Shown here piece after piece: positions 32,382 to 42,500 of a stretch of 64,000 bases of DNA; position 1 is the stretch's first letter; each line of letters starts with the position of its first letter. Under the pieces are notes generated by a model that searched no databases, had not been told where the DNA came from, and saw only the letters and a program-made list of their open reading frames with translations. This DNA comes from Haematococcus lacustris. Lineage: Eukaryota > Chlorophyta > Chlorophyceae > Chlamydomonadales > Haematococcaceae. Location of the stretch: the NCBI GenBank assembly GCA_030144725.1, contig JASKMD010000003.1:12802315-12866314 (forward strand), read 5' to 3'. Position numbers and translations under genes: made by a program.

Positions 32382-32608
32382 TGCAACGGTTTGCATGCAT
32401 GCTCGTCCATGCAGCCCGGCAGCGGTGGTATTTCTACATGTCATGCACGGTTTAGATATCATCTGTTTTCTGCATGGAACCTTCTAGATATGTGAGACGG
32501 CGTGAGCTACCCTGTTTTAAGCACAGAACAGTTGTTTATGGACATTCCGTGTACGACGCAAGTGCGTGTCACCGCTCTCCCGGATTCCTGTGGCTTCTCC
32601 CCGTTACA
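32382..32608 (+). repeat. 5' LTR
   Basis: 227 bp, TGCAACGG ... CCGTTACA. It differs from the 3' LTR at two sites (GGCGTG vs GGTGTG, and GTACGACG vs GTAAGACG). It should hold the element's promoter. Confidence 0.95.
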
Positions 32609-32611
32609 TTT

Positions 32612-32629
32612 TGGTGCCCTCAATCGGGA
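32612..32629 (+). other. Primer binding site
   Basis: TGGTGCCCTCAATCGGGA begins three bases after the 5' LTR. It is complementary to a tRNA 3' end of the form ...GAGGGCACCA, with a plausible T-stem extension. The tRNA species cannot be named from this alone; it is not the initiator-Met TGGTATCAGAG type. Confidence 0.7.
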
Positions 32630-32663
32630 ACAAACCGCCTTTACTACGGAGACTAGAGACTTG

Positions 32664-33419
32664 ATGGAGGAACTATCGCCCATTGCGTATCAAGTCTCCG
32701 AGCTCATGCGCCAAGTCGGCGAGCTCACTCTTCTGACCGGCAGCCTGCGGCAGCAATTCGAGCACTTCGTCACAACGCAGCCCGTTGCTACCCCCGCTTC
32801 TACACCTCTAGAACCTTCTGGACAATCCGCCCCTCCCGCCCCTCCCGCAGCCACCTCCGTTCCGCTGCCTTTTCGGCCCCCTCCACCACCGTCCTTCTGT
32901 GGGACCCCCAACGCGGATGCGGGTCAATGGCTGTGGCGCATCGACAACCATTTCGACCTTTTTGCCATGCTTGCCCAACAACGGTTGTTGGCTGTTGCTT
33001 CCTACCTCGACGGCGCTGCCCTCACCTGGTACCGCAGCCTGCTGTCCAGCCAGGCCCTCAGCTCTTGGGACAGTTTCAAAGCCAGTTTCACGCGCCAGTT
33101 TACTCCTGTGAACCAGCAGCGGCATGCAAGGGATCAGCTGGCAGCCTGCCAGCCTGCCAGCCTCGGGCTCCTCCTCCTCGGCCTCTTCCCCCTCCTCCTC
33201 GGCCTCTTCTCCGTGTCCCCTACTGGCTACCCACACTCCCTCTTCCTCCTACACCACAACCCTCTCTTCCCTCTCCACGTTTCCGTGCCCCGCTCTTCTG
33301 CCTTACTGCGCCCTGCCAGGCCCGCGGTGCTAACTGCCCTCCATGCAGCCCCCTTCCTAAGCAGTCAGCTCAGCCCCTGGGCAGCTCCAAGTCTCCGGGA
33401 CAGCCTACTCTGGATGTAG
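32664..33419 (+). pseudogene. Retrotransposon gag, internally deleted and frameshifted
   Basis: The start at 32664 follows the primer site; the earlier ATG at 32502 lies in the LTR. The frame reads MEELSPIAYQVSELMRQVGE (coiled coil), a Pro-rich linker, then a capsid-type region with QWLWRIDNHFDLF, YLDGAALTWYRSLLSS and SFKASFTRQFTPVNQQRHAR. At about 33,145 the sequence runs into a short repeat of CTCCTCCTCGGCCTCTTC and the capsid fold ends. No CCHC zinc knuckle was found. Downstream coding is in another frame, so a deletion has probably removed the C-terminal half of gag. Confidence 0.75.
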
Positions 33420-33502
33420 AGTCCTCCCCATGCCCATCCGCACCTGTGTGCAGTGGTACTCCGCGTCACTCCTCGTCGCCTAGCCTGCCAGAGCCCCTAG
33501 TC

Positions 33503-34210
33503 ATGTCGTCGCTCTCCGTGGACTCCAAGCCTTTCATCCTCCATGGAACCTTCTCCGGACACCGTGCTCGTTTCCTGCTGGACAGTGGTGCCACGGGCAA
33601 CATTGTCAGCAGCCGCTTCTCTCAGCAAACCGGCCTGCGCATGGCGGGCAAGGCTGCTCCTGGCCGTCTGCTCCTTCCTGGGCCCTCCCCTTCCTACCTT
33701 CCCACCTACGAGCTTTCCCACTGCACGGTACGCCTTTCGACCTACCATGATCGGGTGCCCTTCGTTATGGCTGATATCAGCAACGCCGACTACGATGTGG
33801 TGTTGGGCAAGCCATGGCTCACAGCGAAGAACCCTGAAATTAACTGGCCTCTCGAGCGCATCACTCTCCGCCACGCCGGGGCTGTACACACCCTAGCTGC
33901 TCCACCTTCTCCTGCACCCAACCCCTCAGCCTCCCAGCTATTGTCACCTGCGCGCTTCCGCAAAGCCGCCCGCAAGGACGCCGTATTCGTGGCAGTTCTC
34001 ACGGATTCAAGTCCTCCCCTTTCACCCTCTCCAGCTATGCCCTCCTCCCACACTTCAACCTCAACCTCCCCGCCGCCTGATCAACCACAGTGGCCCCCTT
34101 CTCTTCCCCCAAGCGCTACCGCCCTACTATCTGAGCACATCGAGGTCTTTCCCAAGGAGCTTCCATCCGTGCATAATCTACCACACCGCTTTGTTGATCA
34201 CGTGATCTAG
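33503..34210 (+). pseudogene. Retrotransposon aspartic protease region
   Basis: The frame contains FLLDSGATGNIVSSRF, the DSGA catalytic loop of retroviral-type aspartic proteases, then YDVVLGKPWL, typical of Ty3/gypsy protease C-termini, and a Pro/Ser linker. It ends in TAG at 34208-34210 just before the RT region. Twenty bases later a perfect 16-bp tandem duplication (34231-34246 = 34247-34262, CAACCGCCCAACCGTC) shifts the frame so that RT continues in a different phase. Confidence 0.85.
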
Positions 34211-34268
34211 CTGGAGTCCGGCACCCCTCCCAACCGCCCAACCGTCCAACCGCCCAACCGTCTATCGC

Positions 34269-37259
34269 ATGTCTCAAGAGGAGCTAGACGAGCTCAAGCG
34301 GCAGCTGGACGAACTCCTAGCCAAGGGCTACATCAGGCCATCCACGTCACCTTTTGGCTCTGCAGTCCTCTTTGTGCGCAAGAAAGACGGGAGCCTGCGC
34401 TTGTGCGTAGACTACCGGGCCCTAAACCAGCTGACCATCAAGAACCGCTATCCCCTTCCCCGCATTGACGACCTCCTGGACCAGCTGGCTGGTGCTAGAG
34501 TCTTTTCCAAGATTGACCTCAAGTCTGGGTACCATCAGATCCGAGTGGCCGAGGCTGACATCCACAAGACAGCATTCCGTACCCGCTACGGCCACTATGA
34601 ATACACCGTCATGCCATTTGGCCTGTGCAACGCTCCCGCCACCTTTCAACGCCTCATGAATGACATCTTCCGCCCACACTTGGATCAGTTTGTACTAGTC
34701 TACCTGGACGACATTCTCATTTACTCCCGGTCTGAGGCTGAGCACCTGGAGCACCTCCGCACCGTTCTAGGCCTCCTTCGCCAACACCAGCTATATGCCA
34801 ACCTCTCCAAGTGCGCCTTCTTCCTTCCCTCTATGGACTTCCTGGGTCACATCATCTCGGCTGCGGGCATTCACCCTGACCCAGCTAAGATTCGTGCCAT
34901 GGTTGAATGGCCGGTACCCCGCAATCTCAACGACCTCCGCTCCTTCCTCGGCAGTGCCAATTACTATCGTCGCCTCATCCACCACCATGCCCACCTCATC
35001 CTTCCCCTCACCAACCTCCTCAAGGCCGAGACACCATGGTCATGGGGCCCAGAACAACAAGAGGCTTTTGAGCGTGTCAAAGCTGCTCTAGCCAGCAACC
35101 CCGTGGTTCGCCCCCCAGACTTCTCCCGGCCTTTTACCGTGAAGACGGATGCGTCGTTGTATGCCATTGGAGCAGTGCTATCACAACGGGACGACAATGG
35201 CGCCGAGTACGTTGTGGCATATGAGTCACGCAAGCTTCAGCCCGCGGAGATCAACTACCCTACCCACGATCGCGAGCTACTCGCTGTGGTGCATGCCCTT
35301 ACTCTTTGGCGTCACTACCTTCTGGGTCGGCCTTTCACCATTGAGACGGACAACTGCCCGATCACTCACATCATGACCCAACCGCATCTCAGCGCTCGAC
35401 AACTTCGATGGACCCAACTGCTGGCCCCTTACTCCTTTACCCTGGTGCACAAGGCTGGCAAGACACACATTGTGCCAGATGCGCTCTCCCGACGGCCTGA
35501 CTACCAGTTATCAGCCCTCTCCGTTGCCACCCCGGACTCTGCCTTCTTCGCTACCTATGACCACCATGCCCCACAAGACCCCGCCTATCAAGCAGCTTTC
35601 TCTCATACTCTTTCCCACAACCCCTCTGGCCCCTCCTCTTGGCACCTACGAGTCATAGATGGGCGCTTATATACAGCTTCTGAGCCCCCCCGCCTTTACG
35701 TCCCAGCCTCACCTCTCCGCTCCCAGTTGCTCCATGAGGCGCATGATGCAGTCACCTCGGCTCATCTAGGCCGTGCCAAAACCCTGGAACGCTTGCAGCG
35801 ACACTTCTATTGGCCCCAAATGGAGCAGACAGTGCGCGAATATGTGAGGACCTGCGACCAGTGCCAACGGAACAAGGCCACCAACCAAGTTCCTCCTGGG
35901 CTGCTTCAACCTCTCCCCATTCCCAACCGCAACTGGCAACATGTCAGTATGGATTTCATCGGCCCCCTTCCTCCTACTTCTCACGGCTACGACATGGTCG
36001 TTACAGTTGTGGACAAGTTAAGCAAGATGTTACACCTCATCCCTACCACTGCCACTGCCACCGCCCCTGACATCGCCAAGCTTTTCTTCGACCATGTTTT
36101 CAAGCACCATGGGCTACCTGAGGCAATTGTCTCTGACAGAGATCCAAAGTTTACTTCGGACTTCTGGACATCCCTCTTTCACCTCACCGGCACTCGCCTA
36201 CTCATGTCCTCTGCCTACCATCCCCAAACAGACGGGCAATCAGAGCGCGCCAACCGGACAGTGGAGGATATGCTACGACCATACCTCAACCACCACAAGA
36301 CAGATTGGGACCAACATCTAGCCGCTGTGGAGTTTGCATACAATAGCTCCACCCATGTTGGTACAGGCTTCTCCCCTTTCTACCTCAATTACGGCCACCA
36401 CCCCCGCACACCTGAGGCTTTGTTGCAGCCCCCCTCCACTCTTGTTCCCAGCCCCGCTGCTGACGCCTTTGTCACCACCATGCGCTCCAACATCGACATA
36501 GCCAAGGCAGCCCTGCAGCGTGCGGTTGACAAGCAAAAGCAACAGGCAGATAAGCACCGCCGTCATCTTGAGTTCAATGTGGGTGATAAGGTGCTCCTCT
36601 CTACTGCCACCCTTAACCTCAAGACGCCCAGCAACAGCGCCAAGCTACAACCCCGCTATGTTGGCCCCTTCAAGGTTCTGACCAAGATATCACCTGTGGC
36701 TTACAAGCTGGACCTACCCACCACGATGAGGATCACACCCACCTTCCACATCTCCAAGCTGCGGCCGTACCTTACCACCAGCTCCTTCCCCGACCGCCAT
36801 GTTGACCTGCAACCACTACCCCAATTGGAGGACGGTGAGGAGTATTTCACCATTGAAGCCATCTTGGGCCGACGCTGGAACGACTCCCAGCATGCGTTTC
36901 AATACCTTGTGAAGTGGAAGGGCTACGACGACTCCTTCAACTCGTGGGAATGGGGCCCAGCATTGGCCGAACAAGAGGACGTGGCTGCCATGATCAGAGA
37001 CTACACGGCTCGCTACCACGTACCTCCAGACAAGCCGGTAGACGACGATCCTGCATGCCAGATTTGCGCGAGTCGCGCTAGCCACCCTCCCATGTTACTT
37101 TGCGACAAGTGTGACCAAGGTTATCACATCACCTGCCTCACTCCACCTCTACGTAGTGTTCCCAAAGGAGCATGGCTATGTCATGAGTGCAGGCGGAACA
37201 GCGTGCGGAGGTCACGACGGTTAAATGTTTCGGGGCGCAACATTTCAGGGAGGGGGTGA
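34269..37259 (+). CDS. Retrotransposon pol: RT, RNase H, integrase, chromodomain, PHD finger
   Basis: 996 codons, open throughout. RT: residues about 20-225, with [33 protein letters not shown] and the catalytic YLDD near 144-147. RNase H: about 290-415 ([34 protein letters not shown]). Integrase HHCC zinc module near 490-540 ([26 protein letters not shown]). The integrase DDE core has D in [10 protein letters not shown] in SDRDPKF and E in QSERANR. A GPF/Y-type tail follows ([12 protein letters not shown]). Chromodomain at about 858-905 ([19 protein letters not shown]). The last 70 residues hold a PHD finger, [20 protein letters not shown], with [10 protein letters not shown] and WLCHEC. Pol itself has no break, so it may still be translatable. 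Confidence 0.95.
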   Translation: MSQEELDELKRQLDELLAKGYIRPSTSPFGSAVLFVRKKDGSLRLCVDYRALNQLTIKNRYPLPRIDDLLDQLAGARVFSKIDLKSGYHQIRVAEADIHKTAFRTRYGHYEYTVMPFGLCNAPATFQRLMNDIFRPHLDQFVLVYLDDILIYSRSEAEHLEHLRTVLGLLRQHQLYANLSKCAFFLPSMDFLGHIISAAGIHPDPAKIRAMVEWPVPRNLNDLRSFLGSANYYRRLIHHHAHLILPLTNLLKAETPWSWGPEQQEAFERVKAALASNPVVRPPDFSRPFTVKTDASLYAIGAVLSQRDDNGAEYVVAYESRKLQPAEINYPTHDRELLAVVHALTLWRHYLLGRPFTIETDNCPITHIMTQPHLSARQLRWTQLLAPYSFTLVHKAGKTHIVPDALSRRPDYQLSALSVATPDSAFFATYDHHAPQDPAYQAAFSHTLSHNPSGPSSWHLRVIDGRLYTASEPPRLYVPASPLRSQLLHEAHDAVTSAHLGRAKTLERLQRHFYWPQMEQTVREYVRTCDQCQRNKATNQVPPGLLQPLPIPNRNWQHVSMDFIGPLPPTSHGYDMVVTVVDKLSKMLHLIPTTATATAPDIAKLFFDHVFKHHGLPEAIVSDRDPKFTSDFWTSLFHLTGTRLLMSSAYHPQTDGQSERANRTVEDMLRPYLNHHKTDWDQHLAAVEFAYNSSTHVGTGFSPFYLNYGHHPRTPEALLQPPSTLVPSPAADAFVTTMRSNIDIAKAALQRAVDKQKQQADKHRRHLEFNVGDKVLLSTATLNLKTPSNSAKLQPRYVGPFKVLTKISPVAYKLDLPTTMRITPTFHISKLRPYLTTSSFPDRHVDLQPLPQLEDGEEYFTIEAILGRRWNDSQHAFQYLVKWKGYDDSFNSWEWGPALAEQEDVAAMIRDYTARYHVPPDKPVDDDPACQICASRASHPPMLLCDKCDQGYHITCLTPPLRSVPKGAWLCHECRRNSVRRSRRLNVSGRNISGRG

Positions 37260-37260
37260 A
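37247..37260 (+). other. Polypurine tract
   Basis: AGGGAGGGGGTGAA immediately before the 3' LTR. It is purine except for one T and overlaps the pol stop codon. Confidence 0.75.
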
Positions 37261-37487
37261 TGCAACGGTTTGCATGCATGCTCGTCCATGCAGCCCGGCA
37301 GCGGTGGTATTTCTACATGTCATGCACGGTTTAGATATCATCTGTTTTCTGCATGGAACCTTCTAGATATGTGAGACGGTGTGAGCTACCCTGTTTTAAG
37401 CACAGAACAGTTGTTTATGGACATTCCGTGTAAGACGCAAGTGCGTGTCACCGCTCTCCCGGATTCCTGTGGCTTCTCCCCGTTACA
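37261..37487 (+). repeat. 3' LTR
   Basis: 227 bp, with the same termini as the 5' LTR, followed at once by the GACAA target duplication. Confidence 0.95.
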
Positions 37488-37543
37488 GACAAGTTGCCAG
37501 TACCGTCACCAGGGGAAAGTACTGGCAAAATGCCAGTACTGGC

Positions 37544-38403
37544 GCATGGCCGTATCTAACCAACCACGCATATTCGTGAGTTTTCGTTTCAACTTCCAAT
37601 CTTACAATCACATCTTATGGCTATGTGCCAAGCGTCTGGCCGAAAATTTCAAACTGTTACTAGAGTGTCTGTGTGTTGTGAACACTGTGCACAGATCACG
37701 ATGATCAAAACGTGGGAAACATATGTAGCATTATTGCTTGGTCGCTGGGGTGCATGGCTAGCGCTACAACTTTATATTTTTGCAAAACATGTTTCTTGTA
37801 AAATTTGTGCAAACTACCATCTATCAAAATTCCAGCCCGATCGGACAAGGTCGATAAAATGCAGGGACAAATGCAGGGACTAAGTCCTAGGAGTGGCTAG
37901 AGGCTTGCACGGCTGGAGTCACTACAGCGACAACACAGTAATAGCTTATTGGAAGCGATACTAGGCTGTTGTTGTTGGTAGCGTACTCTTTAGAGGGCGC
38001 GATGCGGCGGGCGATACTCGTCCACAGGAAATCAGATATGATGGCGGTTGGGAGGCTGCAACTCTATGTCCGGCAGAGATAGCGTTAGGTGACTGTGCTT
38101 ACAATGTGGTCCTAAGATAAGGTGTGTAAAGAAGTGCAGAAAACAAAAGGAACTCCTTTCAAGTCCATCCAAACTCAAACCTCACAGATCCTGCATGGAG
38201 ATCCTACAACGAAAACATGCAGCATGATCCATTCATCCTAGCTGAGCCAGGGAACTGTTACAGCTTGGGTGGAGGTGGAGTGGTGGGTGGTGGGATGGGA
38301 GGGGATGGTGGGGGTGGTTTAAGTGGAGGAGGGGAGGGAGGGGTGATCTGAGTGGCGGAGAGGTGGGAGGGGGTGATCTGGGTGGCGGAGAGGAGGGAGG
38401 GCG
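37544..38403. other. Spacer downstream of receptor copy B
   Basis: AT-richer than its neighbours, no gene. The last part (38,262-38,403) still belongs to the Hyp-rich minisatellite but lies beyond the copy B stop. In another frame it reads PPTTPPPPK, as in copy A, then a stop. Confidence 0.55.
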
Positions 38404-39539
38404 TTATCTGGGTTGACGAGGGGAGGGAGGGGGTGATCTGGGTGGCGGAGAGGAGGGAGGGGGGGATCTGGGTGGACGATGTGAGGGAGGGGGTGATCTG
38501 GGTGGCGGAGAGGAGGGTGGGGGTGATCTGGGTGGCGGAGGGGAGGGAGGGGGTGATCTGGGTGGACGAGGGGAGGGAGGGGGTGATCTGGGTGGCGGAG
38601 AGGAGGGAGGGGGTGATCTGGGTGGACGAGGGGAGGGAGGGGGTGATCTGGGTGGCGGAGAGGAGGGTGGGGGTGATCTGGGTGGACGAGGGGAGGGAGG
38701 GGGTGATCTGGGTGGCGGAGAGGAGAGCGGGGGTGATCTGGGTGGCGGAGGGGAGGGAGGGGGTGATCTGGGTGGCGGAGAGGAGGGAGGGGGTGATCTG
38801 GGTGGTGGAGAGGAGGGTGGGGGTGATCTGGGTGGCGGAGGGGAGGGAGGGGGTGATCTGGGTGGCGGAGAGGAGGGTGGGGGTGATCTGGGTGGCGGAG
38901 GGGAGGGTGGGGGTGATCTGGGTGGCGGAGGTGAGGGAGGGGGTGATCTGGGTGGTGGAGAGGAGGGAGGGGGTGATCTGGGTGGTGGAGAGGAGGGTGG
39001 GGGTGATCTGGGTGGCGGAGGGGAGGGTGGGGGTGATCTGGGTGGCGGAGGTGAGGGAGGGGGTGATCTGGGTGGTGGAGAGGAGGGTGGGGGTGATCTG
39101 GGTGGCGGAGGGGAGGGAGGGGGTGATCTGGGTGGCGGAGAGGAGGGAGGGGGTGATCTGGGTGGCGGAGGGGAGGGAGGGAGTGATCTGGGTGGCGAGG
39201 GAGGAGGTGGAGGTGAAGGTGTGGGGGGGGGAGGGGCTGGAACAGGTAAAGGGGGAGGAGGAGGAGGAGGGAGGGAAGAAGGGAGAGATGCCTTTGGTGG
39301 GGAAGGAGGGGGTGGGGATGGGGAATGAGCTGTGGATGGTACGGTTGAAGGGGTAGGAGGTGGTGGAAAAGGTGGAGCTGTCGAGGGGCTGGGGGGAATG
39401 GATGATGTCGGATTTGAAGCTTCTATGACGGCAGTCACATTGGTGATGGCCATGCCGCCTGAGTTGTCCAACACACGGAGCTGAAAGGTGTAGGTCCCCG
39501 GCAGTACTCCCACCACATCGGTGGTTGTGTCCAAGGGTG
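38404..39539 (-). CDS. Copy B PKD end and (SPPPPRSPPP)n Hyp-rich shaft with early stop
   Basis: The exon starts with APLDTTTDVVGVLPGTYTFQ and AITNVTAVIEAS (PKD core), then a Pro/Ser linker shared with copy A and about 26 units of the 30-bp minisatellite reading RSPPPSPPPP or RSPPPSSPPP. The frame ends at 38404-38406, where a G-to-T change in one unit (GTTATCTGG instead of GTGATCTGG on the plus strand) makes TAA. Five more units follow out of use, then sequence unrelated to the copy A tail. Confidence 0.8.
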
Positions 39540-42500
39540 CTGCAAGTGCCAGAAGGAGCAACTACAACATGTTTACTCGCTGCAGCGACGGGAGCACTGT
39601 TTAAGGAGAGCAAGTGCAACACTGTTGCAAGTCATCTAGCTGCCTTGCTTCAGCTGCAATCACAGCCTCACTGTCCACTGTGACACTCTCATCAAGCACC
39701 AGGTGTCCCTCAGACCTACAAACAGGCCAGCCTTCTGTTCCCTGGCGTGCAACAGCCTGTATGTAAGCAAGGTGTGGAGTGCTCCAGGGCCCACCTAGTA
39801 TCACAGCGGTGTCTTCAGCTGGACTCTGGGTCATGCTCCAACTGTAGCAGGTGGATGGCACCTGCTGCAGGCTGCGTGTTCCCTGTCTTGGATCCACACT
39901 GCTGCTGGGGGTGAGCAGGCGACGACGCATGCTTGGGCATGGCTGCATGGCAAACACATGCACAGCCTGTTGTACCCAACACAGGGCATGGCTGCATGGC
40001 AATCACATGCACAGGTATGTGAAGCCTGTTGTACCCAATACAGGAAACATTGAGCTGCGCTGCATGCCGTGATACGTTGAGACAAAGTGATGCCCTTACG
40101 GCTGAGCTCGTTTCCTGCCTGACAGAGGGGGAGAGGGAGGGGGAATGCTGGGAGGGGGAGGGCTGGGATGGGGAGGGCTGGGAGGGGGTGGGCTGGGAGG
40201 CGGAGGGGTGGGAGGGAGAGGGCTGGGAGGGGGTGGTCACATTGCCAACATAAGGGAGCACAACCCGGTACCGCCAACCAGCAACATTGAAAGCCTGAGA
40301 TTTGTCTCAAGGCTTCAAGCCAGGTTCTATGCCACTCAGTGGCACTAACCAGGAGCCCAACCCTATTGCCAATTTAGAGCCAGGCTGGCAGCAGAGCACT
40401 TGGGCAGCAATGCCGGGCACCACCCACATCCCAGCAGGTGCCCCGCAGTGGACCTACACAGGGCAGGTGGCTGGACCACATCACACTGCAGCCTGGCAGC
40501 TACGCAGCCGGAAAGGGAGCTGAGGCCTGGGGATGGCTATGAGCGAGACTTCGCTTTTATATCCAGCGTAGCTCCTTAACGAGGGAGGGCGGAGAGGGAG
40601 TCCAAGGCTTGGGGAGGGCCATAAGCCTGACCTAGCATGAATGTCCAGTCCAGCTCCTGAACAAGGGCCAAGGTCAGGGCCTGACCAGACCTGCCCAGCC
40701 AGCGCCACTCCTACTCAGCCCACCTGGTTCTTAGGCACGCAGCCGGAGTTGTAGTCCCGAGTGATGCACCACCTGCAGGAGCCTGATAGGTTGCACTCGC
40801 GCTGGTTGGTGGGGCACTGACAGAAGCAGTCCCACCCACTGCCTGCGGCCAGGGTCACGGAAGGCAGGGAGGCAGTGCAGGGGCATCAGAGGCAGTCACG
40901 ACAGGCCTGCCAGCACCAATGCACCTACAGTTGAGATGAGGCGGTCAAGGCATCACACTGGCCCACTGCCATCACACTGTTGTGAAAGTGCTCATATGTT
41001 GTGTGGTAGGAGGCTGGCTCATTTGGTGCACTATGGTACATGTCAAGCCCTCAATTACCAGCATCCATCATCAGGATCCATCATCAGCAGTGTTCACTAG
41101 GCCAGCAGGAGCATATGGAAACGAGGTTGCGCAGGCTCGATGGTTTTGCACGAGCTGTGTCAGCAGTGTCAGCTGCCCTTGCAGTTCTACTGACTGTCTG
41201 ATCTAGAATCTGCTGCTGGTGACTTCCTGATTCCTGTTTTTTCCCCTAATTCCTGATATTCTTGGTTGCAGCCTGGATTTCATGAAATCAGCACTGATGC
41301 TGTTTGCAATGTGTGGAGGGCTTGGTGGAGAGGTGTAGCAGGCCTACACGCAGGACCCTAGTGCTTCAGTCACATATCCAATCACACATTGTGATTGAAA
41401 TAACGTAGTAACGTAGCCATTTGGGTTGACTGTAGGCGCGGGATTGTTTAACATTCCATATGTGTTTGCAGACGAGCAGGGAACGTTGTCCAAAATGCCT
41501 AATACACCAATCTGAATATAGCTCGGGTGACCCTTTACTGGGTCCTTAGAGAACCACATAACTTTCTTAAAAGCGCTAAAACATATTATTGCTCAAAACG
41601 AGAAAATTATGATGCTAGAAACGTATGTTTGGCATTCAATACTGTACTGTCTGGAGCACCAACGCTGTAACACCAACTCCAATGCTCCGTCAAGTTTCTC
41701 TTTCTGTACCACTTTTACATCCCCGAGAACAACCGGGAGTGATGCAATAACTTGTTTGTTTGGTATTGCATGTTTGTTTGGTATTGCATGGTGTTTGCGG
41801 ATGAGATGAATATTCCTAGAGAGCCACGTCTTGAAACTGGCACATCTATCTTACCCATTCCACAGAACGAGAAGATAATAATCCTGACTTTGTATGTTTG
41901 GCACACAATACTGTATTGTCTGTGGTTTCCCATGAAAATGCAGTGATGCAAGGAAGTCTGCACCTACACTAGGTGTTTCATGCACAGGCAAGGATTGCAC
42001 ATGCATGAGATTGCCTAGATATGAGATGTGCAGTGCACTAGCGGTAGGAAACCAGCATGGCTGTATCATGATTGGCCCACAATGGCATGGATGGGTACAC
42101 CGGCAACTGTTGCACACCGGCAGCATGATGCTGATGCTGATGCTGAAGAGCTCCATCACATCTTCCCTTGCTAGTGCATGGCAGCCCCTAGAAAGAGACC
42201 ATTGATGTATGAGTGTGCCATGCAAATGGCAAGCACTAGGCACAGACGAGCATCTAACTCTTCCATGCAGCCGAAACCTGACCAGCAGCGTGTGTGAGGC
42301 ATACGCTAGAGATATGTTTGACTGACTTACTAAGCTGGTTCTTATAGCCGCAGTTGTAGGGGTCGCCCCAGCCGGCATCACAGCCACAGACAGGTGCCTG
42401 GGCTCCACATGAGCCTCTCCCGTTGCAGCCAGCTCCCGCAGGGCTGCCGCACTGAGGGGGCGGAGGGGGCGGCGGGGAGCTGGGGGGGCTAGGAGAAGGG

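Larger units (their letters stand above)
32382..37487 (+). mobile_element. Ty3/gypsy LTR retrotransposon with chromodomain and PHD finger
   Basis: A complete 5,106-bp element. Two 227-bp LTRs (32382-32608, 37261-37487) start with TG, end with CA and differ at only two positions. A 5-bp target duplication, GACAA, flanks it (32377-32381, 37488-37492). A primer binding site, gag, protease, RT, RNase H, integrase, chromodomain, PHD finger and polypurine tract follow in gypsy order. The insertion is young by LTR identity. The coding region is damaged: gag is internally rearranged, an in-frame TAG lies at 34208-34210 and a 16-bp tandem duplication shifts the frame. Confidence 0.95.
32215..37543. 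mobile_element. Palindromic TIR element (MITE-like), split by the retrotransposon
   Basis: The left end 32215-32238 (GCCAGTACTGGCATTTTGCC plus AGTA) is perfectly complementary over 24 bp to 37520-37543. Between them lie further half-palindromes of CCAGTACTGGCA. Without the 5.1-kb retrotransposon and one target duplication the element would be about 220 bp and non-coding. Its own target duplication was not identified. Confidence 0.6.
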
